64,000 nucleotides of DNA from Thioalkalivibrio thiocyanodenitrificans ARhD 1 (lineage in GTDB: Bacteria > Pseudomonadota > Gammaproteobacteria > Ectothiorhodospirales > Ectothiorhodospiraceae): assembly GCF_000378965.1 (NCBI RefSeq), contig NZ_KB900536.1, positions 2,791,407 through 2,855,406 of the forward strand. The letters run 5' to 3'. The notes beneath the pieces were generated by a model. That model searched no databases, was not told the DNA's origin, and saw only the letters and a program-made list of their open reading frames with translations. This document shows positions 28,511 through 36,818 of this stretch, one piece after another; the stretch's first letter is position 1, and every line of letters starts with the position of its first letter. The position numbers and the translations under genes were made by a program.

Positions 28511-29533
28511 CTAGCGCCAGCCGGCGCGGTCCATCAGGCGCACGGCCGCTGCGTTGTAGGCGCCAAGGAGGCCCAGGTTGACCCCGTCGGCTTCGAACTC
28601 GCCGAAACCGGCCAGGGTGTCGCTCCACTGGACACCCGGCTTGATCGGGTATTCCTGATTGGCCCGGGCGTACCATTGCTGCGCATGGTCTCCGGCCATG
28701 AACTCCAGGAGCCGGACGGCGTTGTCCCGGTTGCGTGCATGGGCCGTGATGCCTGCCCCGCTGACGTTCACGTGTACACCCCGGTTGTCCTGGTTGGGCC
28801 AGAATACGCCGATGGCTTCGGCTGCCCTGCGGTCGTTTTCATCTCCCTCGTGCATTTGTCCGAGATAATACGTATTTGCGATCGCGATGTCGCATTGTCC
28901 CGCGGCGGCGGCCCGGATCTGGTCACGATCGCCGCCCTGGGGAGGCCGGGCCATGTTGGCGGTCAGCCCCCGGGCCCAGTCCTCGGCGGCTTCCTCGCCG
29001 TGGGCGATGATCATGGATGCGGTCATGGACTGGTTGTACACGTTGCTCGATGAGCGCACGCAGATCCGGCCGCGCCATTTCGGATCGGCCAGATCCTCAT
29101 AGGTGCTCAGCTCCTGCGGGTCGACCCTGTCCTTGACGTACAGGATGGGGCGGGCGCGCATGGAGAGGCCGTACCAGTAACCGTCGGGGTCGCGGTAGCT
29201 TGCGGGGATGGCAGCCTCCAGTATCCCGGAGCGCACCGGCTGCAGGACCCCGGCCTCACGGGCGTTGTGCAGGTTGCCCGCATCCACGGTGATCAGGACA
29301 TCGGCGGGCGTATTGCGGCCTTCGCTGCGCAGCCGTTGCAGCAGGGCGTCCGCCCGGGCGCTGACGATATTGACGCGGATGCCGGTCTCTTCCGTGAATT
29401 GATCCGTGAGCGGTTTGATCAGCGCTTCCTGGCGGGCGGAGTAGACGTTCACCTCACCCTGGGCCGGCAGGATCCCGGGCAGCAGCGAGAGCGACATCAG
29501 CAGGACAGTTGTGATGATTCGATGGGTTCTCAT
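28511..29533 (-). CDS. fbpA: Periplasmic Fe(III)-binding protein FbpA/FutA type
   Basis: A 340-residue class II binding protein with a signal peptide (TTVLLMSLSLLPGILPAQG). The mature start VNVYSARQE matches Fe(III)-binding proteins, and the tyrosine ligands are probably in the conserved ANTYYLGQM (about residue 218). It has SADALLQRLRSEG and GDHAQQWYARANQEYPI, as in FutA/IdiA. It binds ferric iron without a siderophore and passes it to FbpB/FbpC. It is the first gene of the operon, with a consensus promoter and Fur-like site upstream. Confidence 0.93.
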   Translation of the reverse strand: MRTHRIITTVLLMSLSLLPGILPAQGEVNVYSARQEALIKPLTDQFTEETGIRVNIVSARADALLQRLRSEGRNTPADVLITVDAGNLHNAREAGVLQPVRSGILEAAIPASYRDPDGYWYGLSMRARPILYVKDRVDPQELSTYEDLADPKWRGRICVRSSSNVYNQSMTASMIIAHGEEAAEDWARGLTANMARPPQGGDRDQIRAAAAGQCDIAIANTYYLGQMHEGDENDRRAAEAIGVFWPNQDNRGVHVNVSGAGITAHARNRDNAVRLLEFMAGDHAQQWYARANQEYPIKPGVQWSDTLAGFGEFEADGVNLGLLGAYNAAAVRLMDRAGWR

Positions 29534-29603
29534 GGCTTGTGCAACACTCGATCAAGGGTTCATGGCGGATGATGGACTGGATGTTCCGGATGGTAACCGA
29601 AAC

Positions 29604-29640
29604 ACGAACGATTATCATTTATTATTTACGTTCATGTCAA
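29604..29640 (-). promoter_or_regulatory. fbpA promoter with overlapping Fur box
   Basis: On the minus strand, TTGACA (29640-29635) and GATAAT (29616-29611) are separated by 18 bp. AAATGATAATCGTT overlaps the -10 box and matches 12 of 19 positions of the Fur consensus, with a contiguous ten-base core. This indicates iron repression of fbpABC. Confidence 0.7.
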
Positions 29641-29771
29641 GCGGGATAAGTGTCGGAATCTGGGCGGTAATGATGGGAATCCGGCCGCCAGATGGGTGAT
29701 ACTGATAATTATTGGCCCCATGATCGGCGTTCGTCGTGCAGGCGCCGACCGCTCGTGTGCCGGGAGTGAAT

Positions 29772-30245
29772 ATGGACAACAATGCATTAAAAATCCCCAA
29801 GAAACTCAAGGATGTAAAGATCTGGATCCACCCGGAGGGGCCGGTGGTGGGCGGCATCTTCCTGCATTGCCAGAGTGATCGTCACGATGGCCCGGAGCAG
29901 CCGGTGGAGGCCATGAACGGGCCGGAGCCATTTTTCGTGCTCCGCGGCCGCGGCGGCGATGATATTCGCTTCTACAACAAGAACGCGGTGGTCCGTCTGG
30001 AGTACACCGCGGAAACCGATGAGTCACCGCCGTCGGGTTGTGTGTCGTTACGCAGCCGGCTGCACCTGATGGACGGATCCACCCTGGAGGGCGTGATCCG
30101 GGAGTTGCTGGTGCCCGAGCATGCCCGGTTGTTCGACTACGTGAACATCTTCGAGGACCGCTTTGTGCGATTGTTCATGGAGGACAATCTGGTGGCGCTG
30201 GTCAACAAGGCTTATATCGTCCGGGTCACGCCGCTGGATCGTTGA
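29772..30245 (+). CDS. Conserved protein of unknown function, first gene of the kinase-pilT operon
   Basis: A 157-residue soluble protein with no signal peptide. The ATG at 29772 follows GGAG by 6 nt. Recognisable features are WIHPEGPVVGGIFLHC near the N-terminus, MNGPEPFFVL, and a beta-rich C-terminal half (RLHLMDGSTLEGVIREL, RLFDYVNIFEDRF, LVNKAYIVRV). No known family can be named with confidence. It is followed 78 bp later by the HEAT-kinase and the two PilT paralogues, all in the same direction, so it probably works with them, perhaps in pilus control. Confidence 0.65.
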   Translation: MDNNALKIPKKLKDVKIWIHPEGPVVGGIFLHCQSDRHDGPEQPVEAMNGPEPFFVLRGRGGDDIRFYNKNAVVRLEYTAETDESPPSGCVSLRSRLHLMDGSTLEGVIRELLVPEHARLFDYVNIFEDRFVRLFMEDNLVALVNKAYIVRVTPLDR

Positions 30246-30323
30246 GTCCATGCCCATTGACAGGTCCCGGAGTCCGGAAGTGTTGCTGGTCTGCGAGTGC
30301 TGCGGTATTGGTGGAGGAAGCGC

Positions 30324-32714
30324 GTGAGTCTGCTGCGTGATTTCAAGGCCGACCGCCTCATTGCGCGCCTGCTCGACCCCGGTGCGCGTGCAGGCAGCGG
30401 CGAAGAGCACAAACAGTTGGTGTCCAGGCTGAAGCGCCTGGGCGATACCGGTATCCGCAAGCTGATCCAGGCGCTGGGGCGATCGGGCCGCGAGGAGTCT
30501 GCCCGCATCAGTGATCTCCTGGGGCAGCTCCTGGACGACCGGACCCTGCCCCTGTTCAGCGAAGCGCTCACGGACGCCAACCATCTGCTGGCGAGCCGGG
30601 TCTCGCAGATCATGGTCAGCCGTGCCACCTTTGACCCCAACCGGCTGGTGGATCTGCTGGGTCATCCGCAAGTCGCCAGGGCAGCGCTGATGGAGGTCCT
30701 CGAAGCGCACAAGGAACGCCTGGACCTGCCCGTCCTGCTGCGCCAGACGTACTCATTGGAAGCCACAGAGCGCAATGCGCTGTTCCGGTTGATCGGCGAA
30801 GTGGCCGACGAGTCGGTGATCCCGGAATTGCTCAGCCGGATCTCGGGCAAGGATCCTGTGGTGCGCCGGCATATTGTGCGGATCCTCTCCCGGTTCAGGA
30901 CGCCGGAGGTGCGCGAGACCCTCGAGGGCCTGCTCAAGGATCCGGACAAGGGGGTGCGCCAGGCGGCCCTCGCCGGGCTCTCGTCCCAGGAGTCGATGGA
31001 CGCGCGTACTCTGTGTGGCATGTTGCGTGACCGGGATCTGCTGGTTCAGGAGCAGGCCGTCGACGCGATCGTGCGTCTGGATGCACCCGATACCATGACC
31101 CACCTCGTCCCTCTGCTGCATGACGAGTCCGAGCACGTGCGCCGCGCCGCGGTGGAGGTGCTCAACAGTATCGGCACCTCCGGGGCCATCAAGGAACTGC
31201 TGGAGTCGGTCAAGGACGCGGACTGGTGGGTGCGTGCCCGTTCCGCGGATGCGTTGGCCAGGATCGGCGGGCCGCGGGTGGTCAAGGCTGTGGTCGACCT
31301 GATCAGGGATGAGGACGAATTCATCCGCCGCTCCGCCATCGAGATCCTCAACTCCACACGGGACGAGCAATCCCTGAGCCATCTCATCGATGCTCTGGAG
31401 GACTCCGACTGGTGGGTGCGGGAACGGGCCGTGGACGCCTTGGCCAATATCGGCAACAAGGCTGCCGTACCTGCCCTGGTACGGATGCTCAAGCGCGACC
31501 AGAAAGCGGCGCCGACGGTGTTGCGTGCACTGGCCAAGCTGGGCGATGAACGAGTCATTCACGCGGTGCTTGAACAGCTCAGGAAATCGGACGTGCCCGT
31601 GCAGATGGAAGCATTGCATACCCTGGGCGCACTGGCCGGGTCCGAAAACGCCGGCAAGATCGGTGACGCCATCCTGCGGTACACGGCGAAGGCCGCCCCC
31701 GAGATCCGGGAGGCCGCCGAGGAGGTGTGCGATCGCCTGAGGGCCAAGTATTCCACGGCGGCTTCGCTGGGATCCGGCAAACAGGAATCCGCGGATGAAG
31801 CCATGGCGCTTTCCATGCTGCAGTCCCCGAGTGATTCCGGCGTGCGCCAGGCCTTGCCGGCAGGCGGTCCCGTCCTGGATGTGGCCGCGCTGTCAACAGG
31901 CGACATGCTGGGAGACCGCTACCGCTACGTGCGGCGGGTCGGTCGGGGCGCCTTTGGCACGGTGCTCCTTGTGGAGGACGTGATCATCGCGGAAACGGTG
32001 ATCCTCAAGATCCTGCATGCGCAGATGGCCGCCGACGAGGAAATGATCCGCCGCTTCGTTCAGGAGATGCGCCTGTCGCGAAAGATCACCCATGAGAACG
32101 TCATCCGTATCTATGATTTCCTCAATATCCAGGGCCTTCTGGCCATTTCCATGGAGTACTTTCCATCCCGGACCCTGGCCGCGTACCTGGAGGGGAGCGA
32201 ACCGCTGGCACTGCAGACAGCCATCCGTTATGCGCGCGACATTGCCAGCGGGATGGCCGCTGCCCATGAGACCGGCGTGGTGCATCGCGACCTCAAGCCG
32301 GGTAACGTGCTGATCAACAACCGCGGACTGGTGAAGATCGTGGACTTCGGCGTGGCCGCCGCCCGTGCCGCCGGCGATCAGCAACTCACGCGTACGGGCG
32401 TGCTGATCGGCACCCCCAAGTACATGGCGCCCGAGCAGGTGCTGGGCAAGCCCGTGGATGCGCGCGCCGACATCTACGCCCTTGGCGTATTGATGTACGA
32501 AATGCTTGCGGGCACGCTCCCGTACACCGGTGAGGACCAGATGGCGATCATGTATCAGCATGTGCAGGGCAATGCCAGGCCGGTGAACGAGATCAACCCG
32601 GACGTGCCCCGGACCCTGGGTGCGGTGGTGGCGCGGTTGATGGCGTTGTCCCCCGACGATCGTTATCAAAGCATGGATGAGGTCCGTCGGGCACTGACGG
32701 GCTTTCTCGACTGA
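30324..32714 (+). CDS. HEAT-repeat / serine-threonine protein kinase fusion
   Basis: A 796-residue cytoplasmic protein. Residues about 30-470 are HEAT/PBS-lyase repeats (units such as WWVRARSADALARIGGPRVV and WWVRERAVDALANIGNKAAV). A linker follows, then a Hanks-type kinase at about 530-795. The kinase has a complete active site: G-loop GRGAFGTV, an invariant-lysine candidate (VILKIL), catalytic HRDLKPGN, DFG and APE. It should therefore be active. GTG at 30324 was chosen because GGAGGAAG lies 4 nt upstream and the earlier ATG has none. The stop overlaps the pilT start by 1 bp (TGATG), so the kinase is translated together with the pilus ATPases. The HEAT part is probably the substrate or scaffold-binding domain. 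Confidence 0.85.
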   Translation: MSLLRDFKADRLIARLLDPGARAGSGEEHKQLVSRLKRLGDTGIRKLIQALGRSGREESARISDLLGQLLDDRTLPLFSEALTDANHLLASRVSQIMVSRATFDPNRLVDLLGHPQVARAALMEVLEAHKERLDLPVLLRQTYSLEATERNALFRLIGEVADESVIPELLSRISGKDPVVRRHIVRILSRFRTPEVRETLEGLLKDPDKGVRQAALAGLSSQESMDARTLCGMLRDRDLLVQEQAVDAIVRLDAPDTMTHLVPLLHDESEHVRRAAVEVLNSIGTSGAIKELLESVKDADWWVRARSADALARIGGPRVVKAVVDLIRDEDEFIRRSAIEILNSTRDEQSLSHLIDALEDSDWWVRERAVDALANIGNKAAVPALVRMLKRDQKAAPTVLRALAKLGDERVIHAVLEQLRKSDVPVQMEALHTLGALAGSENAGKIGDAILRYTAKAAPEIREAAEEVCDRLRAKYSTAASLGSGKQESADEAMALSMLQSPSDSGVRQALPAGGPVLDVAALSTGDMLGDRYRYVRRVGRGAFGTVLLVEDVIIAETVILKILHAQMAADEEMIRRFVQEMRLSRKITHENVIRIYDFLNIQGLLAISMEYFPSRTLAAYLEGSEPLALQTAIRYARDIASGMAAAHETGVVHRDLKPGNVLINNRGLVKIVDFGVAAARAAGDQQLTRTGVLIGTPKYMAPEQVLGKPVDARADIYALGVLMYEMLAGTLPYTGEDQMAIMYQHVQGNARPVNEINPDVPRTLGAVVARLMALSPDDRYQSMDEVRRALTGFLD

Positions 32715-33808
32715 TGGCGCGGATCAACGCATTCCTGAAGCTGGGCCGCGAACAGGGGTGCTCCGACCTGCACCTGGCGGTCGGGGTGCCGCCCATGCTG
32801 CGTATGAACGGCGAACTGATGCCCATCAAGTTCCGCGATCTCGGGGAGCGGGAGCTGGAGGGTTACGTGCTGGAGATCCTGACGCCTTCCCAGCGACAGC
32901 GATTCGACAGCGGCGAGGATCTGGACTTCTCCTACGTGGCCGAGGAAGTGGGACGGTTTCGGGTCAACCTGTTCCGCAAGGCCACGGGGGTTGGCGCCAC
33001 GTTTCGTCATGTGCCGGCTTCAGTGCCTTCCCTGGATGAACTGGGGTTGCCGGAGGTGGTCCGGGAACTGATCGGGCATCACCAGGGAATGGTGCTGATC
33101 ACGGGATCCACGGGTACGGGAAAGTCCACCACCCTGGCGGCCATCATCGATCACATCAATGCCACCCGGTCCGTGAACATCCTGAGCCTCGAGGATCCCA
33201 TCGAGTTCGTCCATGAGAGCAAGCAGGCACAGGTGATTCAGCGTGAGGTGGGCACCCACGTGACCAGTTACGCCAATGGGCTGCGCGCCGCCCTGCGCGA
33301 GGATCCGGACGTGATTCTGGTGGGTGAGCTGCGCGACGCCGAATCCATCACCATGGCCATGATCGCGGCCGAAACGGGGCATCTGGTGCTCGGGACCCTG
33401 CACACCACGTCCGCGGTGAAGACCATCGATCGCATCCTGGACGCCATACCCCTGGAATTGCGCGAACAGGGCAAGACGTTTCTGTCCCAGAACCTGCACG
33501 GTGTGCTCACACAGTCGCTGGTGAAAAGCGCCGACGGAAGGGGACGGCGTGCCGTCGTGGAGACGCTGCTCATTACCCGCGCCATTGCCAAGATGATCAT
33601 GACGGACAAGATCCACCAGATCCCTTCACAGATGCAGACCGGCCGGGAACGGGGCATGCAGCTCCTGGATCAGGCGCTCATGGAGGCCCTGGAAAGGAAA
33701 CTCATCGATCCGGACGATGCCTACCTGCACGCCAATGACAAGAAGATGTTCCAGCGATTCGTGACCGATGCCTCCCTGTTGCCCAAGATCAACCTGGCGG
33801 GGGGGTAG
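32714..33808 (+). CDS. pilT: PilT-family type IV pilus ATPase, paralogue 1
   Basis: A 364-residue secretion-type hexameric ATPase that powers pilus retraction. An N-terminal PAS-like region (QGCSDLHLAVGVPPML) is followed by Walker A (GSTGTGKST), an Asp box (LEDPIEFVH), Walker B-like motif (DVILVGELRDAESI) and a His box (AAETGHLVLGTLHT). The consensus AIRNLIRE of PilT is replaced by AIAKMIMT, and a tail follows. It could be a PilU-like accessory motor instead of PilT proper. It overlaps the kinase stop by 1 bp and is 3 bp before paralogue 2. Confidence 0.88.
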   Translation: MARINAFLKLGREQGCSDLHLAVGVPPMLRMNGELMPIKFRDLGERELEGYVLEILTPSQRQRFDSGEDLDFSYVAEEVGRFRVNLFRKATGVGATFRHVPASVPSLDELGLPEVVRELIGHHQGMVLITGSTGTGKSTTLAAIIDHINATRSVNILSLEDPIEFVHESKQAQVIQREVGTHVTSYANGLRAALREDPDVILVGELRDAESITMAMIAAETGHLVLGTLHTTSAVKTIDRILDAIPLELREQGKTFLSQNLHGVLTQSLVKSADGRGRRAVVETLLITRAIAKMIMTDKIHQIPSQMQTGRERGMQLLDQALMEALERKLIDPDDAYLHANDKKMFQRFVTDASLLPKINLAGG

Positions 33809-33811
33809 GCG

Positions 33812-34876
33812 ATGAAGCGCGTCGATGCATTGCTGGCCCGTATGGTGGAGATGGACGGCTCGGACCTGCACATGATCGCCGGGGATCCGCCGCGCATCCG
33901 GGTCTACGGGGATCTCAAGCGGCTGGAAGAAGATTCCATGAGCGCCGAGGCCGTTTCCGACAGCCTGGCGGAGGTGATGCCCGAGCATGCGCGCCAGGTC
34001 TTCGAGCGGGAGGATGGCGTGGATTTCGCCTACGAGATCCAGGGGCTGTCGCGGTTCCGCGTGAACGTGTTCCGGCAGATCAACGGCCTGGGGGCGGTGT
34101 TTCGGGCCATCCCCTCGCGTTCCATGAACATGGACGAACTGGGTCTGCCTCCGGTCGTGTCGAGCCTCAGCATGCAGCGTCATGGCCTGCTGCTGGTCAC
34201 CGGCAAGACCGGTTCAGGAAAGTCCACGACCCTGGCCGCCGTGGTGGACGACATCAACGCCCGGCGCAAGGGCCATATCATCACCATCGAGGACCCCATC
34301 GAGTTCCTGCACGAGCGCAAACGTTCGCTGGTCAGTCAGCGCCAGGTGGGACTGCATACGCCGAGTTTCGCCAGTGCCCTGCGTTCGGCGCTTCGAGAGG
34401 ATCCGGACGTGATCCTGGTGGGTGAAATGCGGGATCTGGAAACGATCAGCCTGGCGGTCACCGCCGCCGAAACGGGCATTCTGGTGCTGGGGACCCTGCA
34501 CACCAGCGGTGCGGCGTCCACCGTGGATCGCATCATCAATACCTTCCCGTCCCAGAAACAGGGCCAGATTCGCACCATGTTGTCCACGTCACTGCGCGGC
34601 GTGGTTTCACAGCAGCTCGCGCGCCGCGCCGACCGCCGTGGCCGGGTGGCCGCCATCGAGATCCTGGTCAATACCCCGGCCGTCTCCAACCTGATCCGGG
34701 AGGGCCGTTCGGATCAGTTGGAGAGCACCATGCAAAGCGGCGCGCTGGTGGGCATGCAGACCATGGACGGGGCCCTGAGGCGCCTGTTGGAGGCGGGTAC
34801 CATCACCGGCGCCGAGGCCTACGAAAGATCCATCAACAAAAGCGAGTTCGAGTCTGTCAGGGACCAGGGCGCCTGA
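33812..34876 (+). CDS. pilT: PilT-family type IV pilus ATPase, paralogue 2
   Basis: A 354-residue ATPase closer to canonical PilT: Walker A GKTGSGKST, IEDPIEFLHE, DVILVGEMRDLETI, AAETGILVLGTLHT, and the PilT signature PAVSNLIREG. Compared with paralogue 1 it differs in the His box (ILVLG) and keeps the Met-rich GMQTMDGALRRL C-terminus. It probably retracts pili for twitching. Both ATPases and the kinase form one operon. The pilus assembly genes are not in this window. Confidence 0.88.
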   Translation: MKRVDALLARMVEMDGSDLHMIAGDPPRIRVYGDLKRLEEDSMSAEAVSDSLAEVMPEHARQVFEREDGVDFAYEIQGLSRFRVNVFRQINGLGAVFRAIPSRSMNMDELGLPPVVSSLSMQRHGLLLVTGKTGSGKSTTLAAVVDDINARRKGHIITIEDPIEFLHERKRSLVSQRQVGLHTPSFASALRSALREDPDVILVGEMRDLETISLAVTAAETGILVLGTLHTSGAASTVDRIINTFPSQKQGQIRTMLSTSLRGVVSQQLARRADRRGRVAAIEILVNTPAVSNLIREGRSDQLESTMQSGALVGMQTMDGALRRLLEAGTITGAEAYERSINKSEFESVRDQGA

Positions 34877-34951
34877 CGGCGCCACTACGCGGGATACCAC
34901 CTGCCGGTGCTGAAACGAAGCCCGAGGCTGGGCGTTGGAAGGCTTGTTATT

Positions 34952-35064
34952 GCCACAGAGGACACAGAGGGCACAGAGAAGATCCAATGCGGCAAGTGCG
35001 AATCCTGCCCAAAACGCGTTGCGAACTTCCTCTGTGCCCTCTGTGACCTCTGTGACCTCTGTGG
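34952..35064. repeat. Short-repeat hairpin (ACAGAGG dialect), copy 1
   Basis: The left arm (34952-34978) is GCCACAGAGG plus ACACAGAGG- and GCACAGAG-type 9-mers. The right arm (35029-35064) holds four copies of the complementary CCTCTGTGNC-type unit. The spacer is about 50 nt. The same dialect recurs at 61492-61628. It lies between the convergent pil operon and the anti-sigma gene. Confidence 0.9.
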
Positions 35065-35104
35065 CTGAAGGGTTTGCGCCTGGCCGAAGGTTCAGGACGG
35101 GTTC

Positions 35105-35857
35105 CTAAGCGCGCACGTAGACCCAGCCGTCCTGCAGGCGTTCGATGATGTGATCCACGGCGGACTGGGTGGTGCGGGTGCCGGTGAGCAGGCGGGTGCG
35201 CACACCCTGCCGTGCCAATACCTCCATGGTGTTCTGGCAGGCGATGAAATGGATGTTGTCGTACTGTTCCGACAGCTGGCGGATGCGTTCCACCTGGGTC
35301 GAGACTTCCTCCCGGAACAGGCCGAGGCCCGCGGAGTTGGCCACGACCTCGATCTCGAGCCCCGGTCCCGGGTAGGAACTGAGCAGCCGCTCGGCCCGGT
35401 CGATGACCTCGGAAAAACGCTGCGCGCCGCCCTGGCTGATGTGCAGGACGAACTTGTTGTGCCGGGTGTGTGACGGATTGATCCGTACGCCTTCCTGCTC
35501 GATGGCATCCGCGGGCTGGGCGGATGCCACCACCGCTTCCGGTGCCGCAAGCCGTTCCGTTGCCGCAGGGAACATCAGGCCGGCGGCGAAACCGACGCCC
35601 AGCAGCACGGCCGCGGCGGCCATGGCCGACAACCGCGCCCGGCCCGTGGGCCGCGCATTGTTGCGTTGCGGAGGGCGGGCGCCCGCATAGGCGTGATGCA
35701 CCAGCGTCTTGACGTGGTGCAGCCGGCACGCGGCGTCGCGCAGCGCCGCATCCTCGCGGATGCGGATGAGGATCTCACGGCGCGGATCCGTGTCCAGTTC
35801 GCCGTCCACCAGTGCGTTGAGGCCGTGTTCGTCCTCGTCGCGGGTCTTGTCCATCAC
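35105..35857 (-). CDS. Anti-sigma factor with extracytoplasmic DsrE-like domain
   Basis: A 250-residue protein. The N-terminal cytoplasmic part (LNALVDGELDTDPRREI) has the anti-sigma look, including ACRLHHVKTLVHHAY, but no HxxxCxxC zinc motif. One membrane helix, LSAMAAAAVLLGVGFAAGLMF, lies at about residues 77-97. The C-terminal domain (about 125-250) is of the DsrE/DsrF sulfur-relay type: KFVLHISQGG, EIEVVANSAGLGLFRE and the conserved cysteine motif IHFIACQNTME (Cys207), ending GWVYVRA. By the usual topology this domain is periplasmic. It overlaps the sigma factor stop by 4 bp (ATGA). It may sense a sulfur or thiol signal and release the sigma factor; that is inference. Confidence 0.8.
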   Translation of the reverse strand: MMDKTRDEDEHGLNALVDGELDTDPRREILIRIREDAALRDAACRLHHVKTLVHHAYAGARPPQRNNARPTGRARLSAMAAAAVLLGVGFAAGLMFPAATERLAAPEAVVASAQPADAIEQEGVRINPSHTRHNKFVLHISQGGAQRFSEVIDRAERLLSSYPGPGLEIEVVANSAGLGLFREEVSTQVERIRQLSEQYDNIHFIACQNTMEVLARQGVRTRLLTGTRTTQSAVDHIIERLQDGWVYVRA

Positions 35858-36411
35858 TTCACTCTCCAGAGAATCCGGCGGCTCGCGGTATCGGCTTGTG
35901 GTCGAATCGGCTCGAGTGCCGCCTTGAGCGCCCTTCTTGCCCGGCTCAGCCGGCTCATGACCGTGCCGATGGGGATGGCCAGCACCTCGGCCACCTCCGC
36001 GTAACTGAGCCCTTCCAGGTCCACCAGGGTGACGACCTCGCGCTGCCCCATGGGCAGTGCGGCGACGGCCTGACGCACCTGTGCCACGATCTGATCCTGT
36101 GCCTGTTCGTGCTCGGGGCAGCGATCGCAGACAAACAGCACCTCATCCAGCGGCACCTGGGGCTTGAGTCTGCGCAGGTGCTCGCGCCAGCAGTTGTGCA
36201 GGATGGCGAACAGCCATGCGTCCAGGCGATCCGCTTCCCGCAACTGATGCTGCTTGCGCAAAGCCCTGGCCAGCGCTTCCTGCGCGAGGTCATCTGCGAG
36301 CATCTCGTCTCCGCACCATGACAGCGCCAGCCGGAACAGGCGAATCCGGCTTTCCTCGACCTGCTGCTGCCATGCGCGCGAAGCCCCCCCAAAGAAATGG
36401 AGCCAGGTCAT
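35854..36411 (-). CDS. ECF-family RNA polymerase sigma factor
   Basis: A 185-residue extracytoplasmic-function sigma factor. Region 2 contains LADDLAQEALARALR and DAWLFAILHNCWREHLRR. Region 4 contains LPMGQREVVTLVDLEGLSYAEVAEVLAI and TVMSRLSRARRAL. A loop with two cysteines (FVCDRCPEH, about residues 93-101) lies between the regions; it could bind metal or act as a redox switch but is not typical of all ECF factors. It is the first gene of a two-gene operon with its anti-sigma factor (ATGA overlap). Confidence 0.9.
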   Translation of the reverse strand: MTWLHFFGGASRAWQQQVEESRIRLFRLALSWCGDEMLADDLAQEALARALRKQHQLREADRLDAWLFAILHNCWREHLRRLKPQVPLDEVLFVCDRCPEHEQAQDQIVAQVRQAVAALPMGQREVVTLVDLEGLSYAEVAEVLAIPIGTVMSRLSRARRALKAALEPIRPQADTASRRILWRVK

Positions 36412-36792
36412 GCATCCCCTCCCAGGCGATTGCGGCTGAAATCATCGTTGTATGCAGCCCCCGACCCGACCGGGTTGGGGTGCTGGCCGCGCCTCCAATC
36501 CATACTGATGAGCCGGGGCAGTGCTTTATTCCATGCGCCGCCTGGCTCGGGGGATTGTACCGTTGACGCCCGATCATGGAATAAAGCGCCGTCATGCGCC
36601 ATCTAACAGGGTGCCAACGAGCGAGGCACGGACGCCCGACCCCAGGCGGCTGCTGGTCGGAATTCGGCCATGGTCGGCAGGGGGGCGGGGCCTCGGTTTC
36701 AGGATGGGTCCTGAAGCGGGGGGCGGGTGCGTCGCGGGCCTTCAGGCTCCCCCGGGCCGGTGTTTGACGAGAGTATCCCCCTTTGAGCAGCT
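36412..36792. other. Intergenic region with long-range inverted repeat
   Basis: No gene was recognised. A perfect 13-bp inverted repeat, GCTTTATTCCATG (36523-36535) and CATGGAATAAAGC (36575-36587), encloses 39 bp. It is AT-rich relative to its surroundings. It lies about 110 bp upstream of the ECF sigma factor and 230 bp before the intron. Both arms are followed or preceded by GCGCC/GGCGC. Its role is unknown: it could be an operator for the sigma operon, a small RNA or a relic of a mobile element. Confidence 0.5.
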
Positions 36793-36818
36793 GCCCCGGC
36801 ATCGCCGGGGCTTTTTTT
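36793..36818 (+). terminator. Intrinsic terminator serving as group II intron target
   Basis: GCCCCGGC (36793-36800) pairs with GCCGGGGC (36804-36811), followed by seven T residues. The first intron base follows at once. No obvious plus-strand gene ends just upstream, so the gene it once served is not recognisable in the window. Confidence 0.85.
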
